From the NCBI GenBank assembly GCA_963630555.1, contig CAVGND010000001.1, positions 62,001-126,000 on the forward strand: a DNA stretch of 64,000 nucleotides. Direction: 5' to 3'. Every line of letters begins with the position of its first letter. Positions within the stretch are counted from its first letter, which is position 1. The translations under genes were made by a program, and so were the position numbers. Source of the stretch: CAVALG01 sp963630555 (lineage in GTDB: Bacteria; Bacillota; Clostridia; Oscillospirales; Acutalibacteraceae). This document shows positions 32,070 to 40,121 of this stretch, piece after piece. The notes under the pieces are model-generated. The model did not search any database, was not told the origin of the DNA, and saw nothing but the letters and a program-made list of their open reading frames with translations.

Positions 32070-33245
32070 TTGTTTATCGGCAAAGTTTATAGGTTTATTT
32101 GCGGATATGTTGAATTTACTGCTGTCGGTGATAATCCCGAAAGCATACTTAATTCTTTTTTTAAAAACAGAATATTTATTTGGAATGTTCGCAGAACAAA
32201 CGGCTGCATCACCGCCTGCGTCGGTGCACACAATTATAAAAAAATACACTCGCTACGCAAAAAGGGGCAGAAAACTCGGGTAGTGAAAAAATACGGGATT
32301 CCGTTTTTTGCAAAAAAATATCGCTGCAGATACGGTATGTTAGTCGGGGCAATTATATTTTCAGTTCTTATGTTTTTTCTGCCCACACGAATATGGAATA
32401 TCGAAATTTGCGGAAACGGCAGCATACCTACAGAAACAATAAGCAATGCTCTGAATTCGCTCGGCGTGTATGAAGGGGTTAGAGTTTCTTCACTTAACAC
32501 CGGCGTGCTTAAATCGCAATTACCCTTAAAGATACCCGATATAGCCTGGGCAGCCGTAAATATCGACGGTATGAAGGTTACGGTTGAAATAAGCGAAACT
32601 CAAAAATCGGAACTTAAAAACGATCCTCCGTGTAATCTTAAAGCATCCCGTGACGGCATAATAAAATCAGTGCTTGTCAATAACGGCCGTGCGGAAGTCA
32701 TCGCGGGACAATCTGTTGCAAAAGGAGATGTTTTGGTTTCGGGCGTTGCCGAATACAAAGATACAAGCATTGAATTCAAAACGGCAGACGGTGTTGTAAC
32801 CGCCGAGGTTGAAAGGGAATTTAAGGTTTATGTGCCGTTTAAAAAAGTTGTGGCAGAAAGGACGGGCAAAAGTGAAAAACGTACCGTGATAAGGTTTATG
32901 CAAACAGATATTCCATTGTTTATCGGTAAAGTCAAGTATGATCACGATAAAAAATTAACGGAATACCGTTACAATAAAAACGGTTCGTACATACCGATAA
33001 CATTCAAAAGTGCAAAATTTTATGAAACAAAAAACAGAACATATTTTATGTCGTATGATGAAGCGGTTGCGGAAGCGGATATACAACTTAAAAATTATAT
33101 ATTAACGGATAAAAATGTTATTTCCGTTATATCGCAAAGCGATGAAATTCAAAAATCAAAGTACGGAATAACAGTAACACGCCTTGCAACTCTTGAAGAA
33201 AATATAGCAATTCCGGAAATTATATTATTTAGTACTGTAAATTAG
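32070..33245 (+). CDS. yqfD: Sporulation protein YqfD
   Basis: A protein of about 391 residues has a small N-terminal domain, one membrane helix (LVGAIIFSVLMFFLPTRIWN, about residues 90-112) and an external domain beginning IEICGNGSIPTETISNALN that resembles the POTRA-like region of YqfD. The later WAAVNIDGMKVTVEISET and ASRDGIIKSVLVNNG are also typical. The TTG at 32070 is preferred: a GGAGGTAGGAGAG stretch precedes it and it avoids a long overlap with yqfC (the frame is open from 32016). Role in the mother cell during sporulation is inferred from the family. Confidence 0.88.
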   Translation: MFIGKVYRFICGYVEFTAVGDNPESILNSFFKNRIFIWNVRRTNGCITACVGAHNYKKIHSLRKKGQKTRVVKKYGIPFFAKKYRCRYGMLVGAIIFSVLMFFLPTRIWNIEICGNGSIPTETISNALNSLGVYEGVRVSSLNTGVLKSQLPLKIPDIAWAAVNIDGMKVTVEISETQKSELKNDPPCNLKASRDGIIKSVLVNNGRAEVIAGQSVAKGDVLVSGVAEYKDTSIEFKTADGVVTAEVEREFKVYVPFKKVVAERTGKSEKRTVIRFMQTDIPLFIGKVKYDHDKKLTEYRYNKNGSYIPITFKSAKFYETKNRTYFMSYDEAVAEADIQLKNYILTDKNVISVISQSDEIQKSKYGITVTRLATLEENIAIPEIILFSTVN

Positions 33246-33344
33246 TTAATAAATGTGTTACAATAGTATCGATAAGGGAAAATCGGGCTTTCAGCAGCGG
33301 TGATGCCGCTTTTGCATTTTAAATATTTGCGCGGAGGTTGAAAA

Positions 33345-34313
33345 ATGATTGAACAAACAGTTAATATTGAACGAATGGAACAGGTTGTTGAACTTTTCGG
33401 CAATTTTGACAAAAACGTTAAATTCATTGAAAACGAATATAACGTTACCGTTGTTTCACACGGAAGCGAAATAAAAGTCAAGGGTGAACCGGCAAAGGTC
33501 AGTCTTGCTATGCGTGCAATAAACGCTATGATAGAAACACTTAATAAAGGCGAAATGCTTAACGAGCAGAATATCAGGTACATCATCTCCCTGGTAGCCG
33601 ATAATGAAGATTCAAACATTGGTAATTTAACCGACAGTGACTGTGTCTGCATTACTTCAAAGGGAAAACCGATCAAGGCAAAAACTTTCGGACAGCAGAA
33701 ATACATTGACGCGATAGAAAAAAACACAATAACCGTGGGTGTCGGCCCTGCAGGAACCGGCAAAACATATTTAGCGGTTGCAGAAGCCGTTGCCGCTTTC
33801 AGAAGTAAACAGGTCAACAGAATTATTCTTACCCGCCCTGCGGTTGAAGCGGGCGAAAAGCTCGGGTTTTTACCGGGTGATTTACAGCAAAAAGTTGACC
33901 CGTATCTGCGCCCGCTTTATGACGCATTGTTTGATATGCTGGGAGCAGAGAACTTTGCAAAATGTCAGGAACGCGGCGATATTGAGGTTGCACCGCTTGC
34001 GTATATGCGCGGACGAACCCTTGACGACAGTTTTATAATATTGGATGAAGCACAAAATACCACCGGTGAACAAATGAAAATGTTTTTAACCCGTTTAGGC
34101 TTTAATTCAAAAGCGGTAGTTACAGGCGATATCACACAGATCGACCTGCCGGACGGCAAAAAGTCGGGACTGAAAGAGGCTGTTTCCATACTTAAAAACA
34201 TTAAAGATATTGCAATAATAAAATTCAGCGAAAAAGATGTAGTACGCCACCACCTTGTACAGGAAATTATAAAGGCTTACGAAAAGGCATATGAGAGAAG
34301 GCAAAGAGTATGA
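33345..34313 (+). CDS. phoH: PhoH-family ATPase
   Basis: A 322-residue PhoH-like protein has an N-terminal KH-like segment (FIENEYNVTVVSHGSEIKVK) and a P-loop ATPase domain. Walker A is VGPAGTGKTYLAVA, Walker B FIILDEAQNTT, and VVTGDITQIDLP follows. PhoH acts with YbeY, probably as an RNA helicase-like partner in RNA processing. GCGCGGAGG precedes ATG 33345. It overlaps ybeY by 4 nt. The gene yqfF (pgpH), which separates phoH from ybeY in Bacillus, is missing here. Confidence 0.95.
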   Translation: MIEQTVNIERMEQVVELFGNFDKNVKFIENEYNVTVVSHGSEIKVKGEPAKVSLAMRAINAMIETLNKGEMLNEQNIRYIISLVADNEDSNIGNLTDSDCVCITSKGKPIKAKTFGQQKYIDAIEKNTITVGVGPAGTGKTYLAVAEAVAAFRSKQVNRIILTRPAVEAGEKLGFLPGDLQQKVDPYLRPLYDALFDMLGAENFAKCQERGDIEVAPLAYMRGRTLDDSFIILDEAQNTTGEQMKMFLTRLGFNSKAVVTGDITQIDLPDGKKSGLKEAVSILKNIKDIAIIKFSEKDVVRHHLVQEIIKAYEKAYERRQRV

Positions 34314-34783
34314 CGTTTTTAGAATTCTCAAACAACCAAAATCTTATAGAAATTGACGACTTGTTGTTAAATCTTGTAAAACGTGCTTGCGAAGCAACAT
34401 TGGAATATGAAAACTTCCGCGGTGACGCCGAAATATCCTTTACTTTTGCCGATAATTCTGAAATACACGAACTTAATTTGCGTTTTCGTAATATTGACCG
34501 TGAAACCGATGTGCTTTCTTTTCCACTTAGCGAGAACGGGGAATATGACATAGACCCCGAAAACGGTGCCTGTCAATTGGGTGATATAGTAATTTCCGTA
34601 GAAAAAGCAAAACAACAAGCGGAGGAATACGGTCACTCCTTCAACCGTGAAGTTGCTTTTTTGACAGTTCACTCTATGCTTCATTTGCTGGGTTACGATC
34701 ACGTGAACAATAAAACAGAGGAAGAAGATATGTTTAAAAGACAGCACGAGATTCTTAAAGAAATGGGCGTAAATAGGGAATGA
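34310..34783 (+). CDS. ybeY: Endoribonuclease YbeY (16S rRNA maturation)
   Basis: A 157-residue zinc-dependent RNase works in 16S rRNA 3'-end maturation and ribosome quality control. The zinc-binding signature H-x3-H-x5-H is complete (VHSMLHLLGYDH). Upstream blocks ELNLRFRNIDRETDVLSFPL and LGDIVISVEKA are diagnostic. It overlaps phoH by 4 nt and dgkA by 4 nt, so all three are translationally coupled. Confidence 0.97.
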   Translation: MTFLEFSNNQNLIEIDDLLLNLVKRACEATLEYENFRGDAEISFTFADNSEIHELNLRFRNIDRETDVLSFPLSENGEYDIDPENGACQLGDIVISVEKAKQQAEEYGHSFNREVAFLTVHSMLHLLGYDHVNNKTEEEDMFKRQHEILKEMGVNRE

Positions 34784-35232
34784 ACGGCTTTTTTAAAAGT
34801 TTTCAATATGCCTTTGAGGGTGTTGCTGCTGTTTTTAAATCCGGTCGCAATTTCAGATTTATGTGTTTTTGCGGTTTGTTGAGTATTACTGCCGCAATTC
34901 CGGTTTTAAAAAAACCGACCGAATGGATGACCCTTATTTCGGCTATAGGTATGACTTTATGTGCCGAAGCATTTAACTGTTCGATTGAGCGTTTGAGTGA
35001 CAGAGTTACTAAACGTCGTGAAGAATATATAAAATATGTTAAAGACGCGGCAGCTGCGGCTGTGCTGATTTTATCAATATCCGATTTAATAATTGGTATA
35101 TTATTATTCTGTATCGACTGTAAGTTTCTTAAAATATTCGATTATTGCCGCAATCACTTGTGGTATCCGGTTGTTATAGCCGCCTTAATTATTATCGCAT
35201 TTATAAAGGTGCCGCAAAAACATAAAGATTAA
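34780..35232 (+). CDS. dgkA: Diacylglycerol/undecaprenol kinase family protein
   Basis: A 150-residue membrane kinase of the DgkA family has three predicted helices. Gram-positive members phosphorylate undecaprenol to recycle the wall carrier lipid. Key blocks are SFQYAFEGVAAVFKSGRNFR at the N-terminus and the catalytic region LCAEAFNCSIERLSDRVT, then VKDAAAAAVLILSI. The C-terminus is longer than usual, ending in a Lys-rich tail. Its position between ybeY and era is the standard Firmicutes order, without the cdd gene found there in Bacillus. Confidence 0.9.
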   Translation: MNGFFKSFQYAFEGVAAVFKSGRNFRFMCFCGLLSITAAIPVLKKPTEWMTLISAIGMTLCAEAFNCSIERLSDRVTKRREEYIKYVKDAAAAAVLILSISDLIIGILLFCIDCKFLKIFDYCRNHLWYPVVIAALIIIAFIKVPQKHKD

Positions 35233-35252
35233 AAATGAACGAGGAATAAAAT

Positions 35253-36176
35253 ATGAACGAGCAAACTGCCGCATTTATCTCTATAATCGGTCGTCCGAAT
35301 GTCGGGAAATCTTCAATTCTTAACCGTATAATCGGTCAAAAAGTCGCAATAGTATCCGATAAATCCCAAACTACGCGCACGCGCATAATGGGTGTTTATA
35401 ACAAGGAAAACGCACAACTTGTTTACATAGACACCCCGGGATTTCATAAACCTAAAAATATTTTGGGTGAAAAAATGATAAAAGCTGTTGGGGACGGTAT
35501 GAGTGATGCTGACGCGGTAACGCTTGTTGTTGAAGCAAGTCCCAAGTTCGGGTTTGACCCCGAAAATTTGCCTGCTGCCGAACTTGAACTTATAAACAGT
35601 ATAAAAAAGCGCCGTTTAAGTGCGGTACTTGTAATAAACAAGATTGATATGCTGGGCGATAAGTCGGAATTATTACCAATGATTTCGGCATACAGTGCCC
35701 ACCTTGACTTTGATGCGGTTGTACCGCTTTCCGCCAAAACGGGGGAGGGAATAGATACTCTGATTACAGAGCAATTAAAATTTGCCGCACCTTCGCCGCA
35801 TTATTTTGATGACGATTCTTATACCGACCAACCCGAACGAGTAATGGTTGCCGAAATAATCAGAGAAAAGATCCTGCGACTTATGGACAAGGAAATACCG
35901 CACGGAATAGCGGTTGAAATCGAAAAATTTTCGGAACGCAAAAACAAAGCCGGAGAGACCGTTATGGATATTGGTGCCGTAATATATTGCGAGCGTGAAT
36001 CACACAAAGGTATTGTTATCGGAAAAGGCGGCACTATGCTCAAAAAAATCGGTACACTTGCCAGAACCGACCTTGAAGATTTTTTTTGCTGTAAGGTCAA
36101 CTTGCAACTTTGGGTAAAAGTTAAAGAAGATTGGCGCAATCGCGGCGGAATAATCCACAATTTCGGACTTGACTGA
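35253..36176 (+). CDS. era: GTPase Era
   Basis: Era binds 16S rRNA and aids 30S assembly. This 307-residue protein has G1 GRPNVGKSS, G2/switch region SQTTRTRIMGVY, G3 DTPGFHKP, G4 NKID and a C-terminal KH domain with GIVIGKGGTMLKKIG followed by LQLWVKVKEDWR. All functional motifs are intact and the length is standard. ATG 35253 follows ACGAGGAA. It shares the operon with ybeY and recO. Confidence 0.97.
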   Translation: MNEQTAAFISIIGRPNVGKSSILNRIIGQKVAIVSDKSQTTRTRIMGVYNKENAQLVYIDTPGFHKPKNILGEKMIKAVGDGMSDADAVTLVVEASPKFGFDPENLPAAELELINSIKKRRLSAVLVINKIDMLGDKSELLPMISAYSAHLDFDAVVPLSAKTGEGIDTLITEQLKFAAPSPHYFDDDSYTDQPERVMVAEIIREKILRLMDKEIPHGIAVEIEKFSERKNKAGETVMDIGAVIYCERESHKGIVIGKGGTMLKKIGTLARTDLEDFFCCKVNLQLWVKVKEDWRNRGGIIHNFGLD

Positions 36177-36245
36177 TATTACCTTTAATATTGCGGTTCA
36201 CGGTGCCCAAAATAATTTTACAAAAATATTTTGGAGGTCTTGAAA

Positions 36246-36404
36246 ATGAATAGTTTTGAGGCATGGAATATATTTTTAAAAACGGGTGCTGTTGAGGACT
36301 ATATTAATTATTCAAGGTGCAGAAAACATGAGATCGGCGGTGGTGTACAGTATGAAAATCAAAACAACGGGTCTGGTATTAAAGACAACCGACATAAGGG
36401 ATAA
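36246..36404 (+). CDS. yqzL: YqzL-like small protein
   Basis: A 52-residue ORF sits between era and recO, exactly where Bacillus carries yqzL. It begins MNSFEAWNIFLKTGAVEDYI, comparable to YqzL (MLDFTWKVFSQTGNIDTYL). A strong TTGGAGG is 8 nt before ATG 36246. The C-terminal third is unlike YqzL and overlaps the start of recO by 53 nt in another frame, so recO translation may be coupled to it. No function is known. Confidence 0.75.
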   Translation: MNSFEAWNIFLKTGAVEDYINYSRCRKHEIGGGVQYENQNNGSGIKDNRHKG

Positions 36405-37104
36405 CGATAAGGTGTTGACGGTGCTGTCACCGGAATACGGTCTTATGAGCGTTTTTGCAAACGGCATACGCAAAATAGGGCACCGAAATGCCGCCGCCTG
36501 TTCACCGTTTTGTTATTCGGAGTTTACATTAAACAGGGGTTCAAGAGGCGCATACACAGTAACGGAAGCAACCGTGAACGAAATGTTTTACGAACTGCGT
36601 TCGGATATTATTAAATTATCTGTAGCGCAGTACATATGCGAAATTTGCATTTTCTTTTCGGATGAGGGCGATCCGGCTTCAGAATTGTTGCGAACTGCAT
36701 TGAATTGTCTTTATTGCCTTGCAAACGAAAAGGCAAGCCCAGAACTTGTTAAAGCGGTTGCAGAACTGCGTACAGCCTCAGTTTGCGGATATATGCCGAG
36801 CATTGATGGGTGCAAAAATTGCGGAAAAATGAATGCCGATTTTTATTTTAATATAAATGACGGCGTACTGTTTTGTAAAGATTGCCTCACAGGCGGGGCG
36901 TTTATTCCCGTAAACAATACGGTTCTTGCCGCTATGCAACATATAATATATTCAGAAATGAAAAGGCTCTTTTCGTTTCAAATACCGAAAAAAGCAGAAT
37001 CCGAACTATCAAATTTAACAGAAAAATACCTTCGCGAACAAACGGAACATCGTTTTAAAATGCCTGATTTCATAAGATCGCTCGGAATCACTTCCGTCAT
37101 CTGA
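36352..37104 (+). CDS. recO: DNA repair protein RecO
   Basis: RecO loads RecA onto SSB-coated DNA together with RecR. The 250-residue protein has an N-terminal OB fold (MKIKTTGLVLKTTDIRDNDK, then GLMSVFANGIRK) and a helical domain with the zinc-knuckle pairs CKNCGK and CKDCLTG. I chose ATG 36352, with a GGTGGTG upstream, because the alignment starts there; the frame stays open to 36286 but that part is not RecO-like. It is followed by mutS2 after 12 nt. Confidence 0.92.
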   Translation: MKIKTTGLVLKTTDIRDNDKVLTVLSPEYGLMSVFANGIRKIGHRNAAACSPFCYSEFTLNRGSRGAYTVTEATVNEMFYELRSDIIKLSVAQYICEICIFFSDEGDPASELLRTALNCLYCLANEKASPELVKAVAELRTASVCGYMPSIDGCKNCGKMNADFYFNINDGVLFCKDCLTGGAFIPVNNTVLAAMQHIIYSEMKRLFSFQIPKKAESELSNLTEKYLREQTEHRFKMPDFIRSLGITSVI

Positions 37105-37116
37105 TAAAGGAGAAAA

Positions 37117-39504
37117 ATGAAAAAACACGACGAACAATATTATATTGCGCTTGAATTAGATAAAGTGCTTGCAAAACTTTCGGACTGCACCGATATGGCG
37201 GACGCAAAAGAACTTTCGTTAACTCTTTCGCCTTCATCTGATATGGGTGAAGTCAAAAGACGACTTAGCGAAACCGATGAAGCCTATGTTCTGTCGGCAA
37301 AATTCGGCGCGCCGTCATTCGGTGCTGCGAAAAATGTAATTAACCCACTCGCCCGTGCCTCTTCGGGTGCGGTTCTTTCAATGCGTGAATTTTTAGATAT
37401 CGGCGAAACGCTGCGGGTTATACGCTCTGTAAAGGAGTGGCGTAATAATTCGGAAAGTAATAGTACACCGATCACCGACGAGCTGTTTGACATACTTACC
37501 CCGTTAAAATATTTTGAAGATAAAATATTCACATCTGTTAAAAACGAAGAAGAATTGTTTGATACGGCTTCTCCCGAACTGAATAACATCCGGCGACAAA
37601 TGCGGGCATGTGCCTCGAATGTACGTGACCGACTTGATAATATGATTAAAAGCGGCACAACTGCAAAATATTTGCAGGACGCAATTGTAACACAGCGCGA
37701 CGGACGATTTGTTGTCCCGGTAAAAGTTGAATACCGTGCTCAGGTTCCCGGACTTGTACACGACACATCTTCGTCGGGCGCAACCGTATTTATAGAGCCT
37801 ATGGCGGTCGTTGAAATAAACAATGAAATAAAGATACTTCAGTCTAAAGAAAAAGATGAAATCGAACGCATTTTAACGGAACTGTCCGCAGATGCTGCCG
37901 GCATATCAAAAACCGCTGCCGACTCATATAAAGCACTTGTTAATTTAAGTTTTATTTTCGGTAAAGCCGACCTTGCATATAAAATGCGTGCTGCAAAGCC
38001 ATTAGTTAATGACAGCGAAAGAATTGTGCTGAAAAATGCACGCCATCCTCTGATACCCGACTCACGCGTTGTGCCGATATCGGTCGAATTGGGAAAAAAT
38101 TTCGACACGCTTGTTATAACAGGGCCCAACACAGGCGGCAAAACCGTGGCGATAAAAACTTTGGGGCTTTTAACCCTCATGACTATGTGCGGCTTGATGG
38201 TACCGTGTGACGACGGCTGTGAGATCGGCGTATTCCGCAATGTGTTTGCAGATATAGGCGATGAGCAAAGCATCGAGCAATCGCTTTCTACTTTTTCGGC
38301 ACATATGACCAATATTATATCAATTATAAAAAGAGCAGGAAAGGGCAGCCTTGTGCTTATTGATGAGCTGGGATCCGGCACCGACCCTGTTGAGGGCGCT
38401 GCACTCGCAACCGCCATTCTTGATCAATTGCGTAAAAACGGTGCCCTTATTGCCGCCACTACGCATTATCCCGAACTTAAAGCCTATGCTCTTAAGACCG
38501 ACGGTGTCGCAAATGCTTGCTGCGAATTTGATATAAAAACTCTTACACCTACATACAGGCTGATTATTGGTGCTCCCGGGCGTTCAAACGCGTTTGCAAT
38601 TTCGAAAAAATTGGGGTTGCCCGAAAATATTATAAAAAGTGCGGAAAGCCTTGTTTCAGAAGATGCAAGGAAATTTGAAACGGTTGTCGCAGCACTTGAT
38701 GAGGCACGCCACAACGCCGAAACCGAAGCAAAAAAGGCGGAAAAAATACGCATTGAACTGGAAACGGTTCGCCAAAAAAATAAGCAACGGGCAGATAACA
38801 TTAAAGCGGAGAAAAGCAAGATTCTGGAACGCGCAAGAAATGAGGCAATGAATATTGTTGAAAAGGCACGAGCCGAATCTTCACGTCTGCTCGGCGAACT
38901 TGAAGATATTAAAAAACAAGAAAACAAAGCCGCAGCCGACAGATTGGCAAAGGCACGTACTGCAGTTAAATCCGGCATTAAAAAACTCGAGAATACCGCC
39001 GATCCGGTTGTAAATAATTCGGTGGATGAGTATAAACTCGACCGACCGCCGAAGGTCGGCGAGGAAATCAAAATAATAGATATTGACCGTTGCGGTACGG
39101 TTCTTGAAGTTGATGAAAAATCAAAAAACGCTTTGGTTTTAGCGGGAATTATAAAATTGCGTGTTTCTTTTGATAATCTTGCAGCCGTAACACAAAAACC
39201 GAAACAGCAAATACCGCGCACACGCAATGTAAATCACGGCATCAGCGCCGCAACGCGACGTGCCGCTCTTGAAATTGACCTTAGGGGTATGGCAAGCGAT
39301 GAAGCCGTAATGGAACTTGACAGATTTATTGACGACGCGATTATTTCAAAGGTACACTCCGTATCAATTATACACGGAAAGGGTACAGGTGTGCTGAGAA
39401 AAACTGTTGCAGACTATTTAAGACATAACAGGTCTGTAGCCTCTTTCAGGCTCGGCACATTCGGCAAAGGCGAAAGCGGAGTAACAATAGCGGAACTGAA
39501 ATAA
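37117..39504 (+). CDS. mutS2: Endonuclease MutS2
   Basis: This 795-residue MutS2 protein suppresses recombination or rescues stalled ribosomes, depending on species. It has MutS core helices, an ATPase domain (Walker A TGPNTGGKTVAIKT, signature SLSTFSAHM, Walker B VLIDELGSGTDPVEGA), a long Glu/Lys/Ala coiled coil at about 520-620, and a C-terminal Smr nuclease domain with IDLRGM and IIHGKGTGVLRK. It lacks the N-terminal mismatch-recognition domain, as expected for MutS2. AAAGGAG precedes ATG 37117. Confidence 0.96.
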   Translation: MKKHDEQYYIALELDKVLAKLSDCTDMADAKELSLTLSPSSDMGEVKRRLSETDEAYVLSAKFGAPSFGAAKNVINPLARASSGAVLSMREFLDIGETLRVIRSVKEWRNNSESNSTPITDELFDILTPLKYFEDKIFTSVKNEEELFDTASPELNNIRRQMRACASNVRDRLDNMIKSGTTAKYLQDAIVTQRDGRFVVPVKVEYRAQVPGLVHDTSSSGATVFIEPMAVVEINNEIKILQSKEKDEIERILTELSADAAGISKTAADSYKALVNLSFIFGKADLAYKMRAAKPLVNDSERIVLKNARHPLIPDSRVVPISVELGKNFDTLVITGPNTGGKTVAIKTLGLLTLMTMCGLMVPCDDGCEIGVFRNVFADIGDEQSIEQSLSTFSAHMTNIISIIKRAGKGSLVLIDELGSGTDPVEGAALATAILDQLRKNGALIAATTHYPELKAYALKTDGVANACCEFDIKTLTPTYRLIIGAPGRSNAFAISKKLGLPENIIKSAESLVSEDARKFETVVAALDEARHNAETEAKKAEKIRIELETVRQKNKQRADNIKAEKSKILERARNEAMNIVEKARAESSRLLGELEDIKKQENKAAADRLAKARTAVKSGIKKLENTADPVVNNSVDEYKLDRPPKVGEEIKIIDIDRCGTVLEVDEKSKNALVLAGIIKLRVSFDNLAAVTQKPKQQIPRTRNVNHGISAATRRAALEIDLRGMASDEAVMELDRFIDDAIISKVHSVSIIHGKGTGVLRKTVADYLRHNRSVASFRLGTFGKGESGVTIAELK

Positions 39505-39519
39505 AACGGGGGGCGCAAT

Positions 39520-40092
39520 ATGAAACTTATAATTGCTTCAAACAACGGACATAAATTAAATGAAATTAAGGCAATACTCGGGGAACGGTTTGATGAAATA
39601 CTCTCACTAAAAGAAGCGGGGGTTGACCACGATACCGTTGAGGATGGGCATACATTTATCGAAAATGCAATAAAAAAAGCAAGCGAAATTACCGCGATTA
39701 CCGGATGTTGTGCGCTGGCTGATGACAGCGGCCTTTGCGTTGATGCACTCGGCGGCGCTCCGGGTATTTACTCTGCGCGTTTTTGCGGGGAACACGGTAA
39801 TGATAAGAAAAACAATCAGCTTTTGTTAAAAAAATTAGATGGGATTTCCGAACGTTCCGCGCACTTTGTCTGTGCGGTTGCTTTAGCATACCCCGACGGA
39901 ACATTTAAAACAGCCGAAGGTAGGTTTTACGGTATAATAGGATACGAAGAAAAGGGTACAAATGGCTTTGGGTACGACCCTTTATTTTATATTCCTGAAT
40001 ACGGCAAAACCGCCGCCGAACTTTCGGCGGAACAAAAGAACGCCATCAGTCACAGAAAAAAAGCGCTCGAACTCTTACTTAAAAAATTGTAA
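39520..40092 (+). CDS. rdgB: dITP/XTP pyrophosphatase (RdgB/HAM1)
   Basis: This 190-residue house-cleaning enzyme hydrolyses dITP and XTP to monophosphates, keeping deaminated purines out of DNA and RNA. Signature blocks are IIASNNGHKLNEIKAIL, FIENAIKKA, ADDSGLCVDALGGAPGIYSA and GTNGFGYDPLFY, ending in SHRKKALELL. It is the last gene of the plus-strand run from yqfC, 15 nt after mutS2, and converges on glmS. Confidence 0.97.
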   Translation: MKLIIASNNGHKLNEIKAILGERFDEILSLKEAGVDHDTVEDGHTFIENAIKKASEITAITGCCALADDSGLCVDALGGAPGIYSARFCGEHGNDKKNNQLLLKKLDGISERSAHFVCAVALAYPDGTFKTAEGRFYGIIGYEEKGTNGFGYDPLFYIPEYGKTAAELSAEQKNAISHRKKALELLLKKL

Positions 40093-40121
40093 GAATTCGA
40101 GCGGACGGTTCTGCCGTTTAA

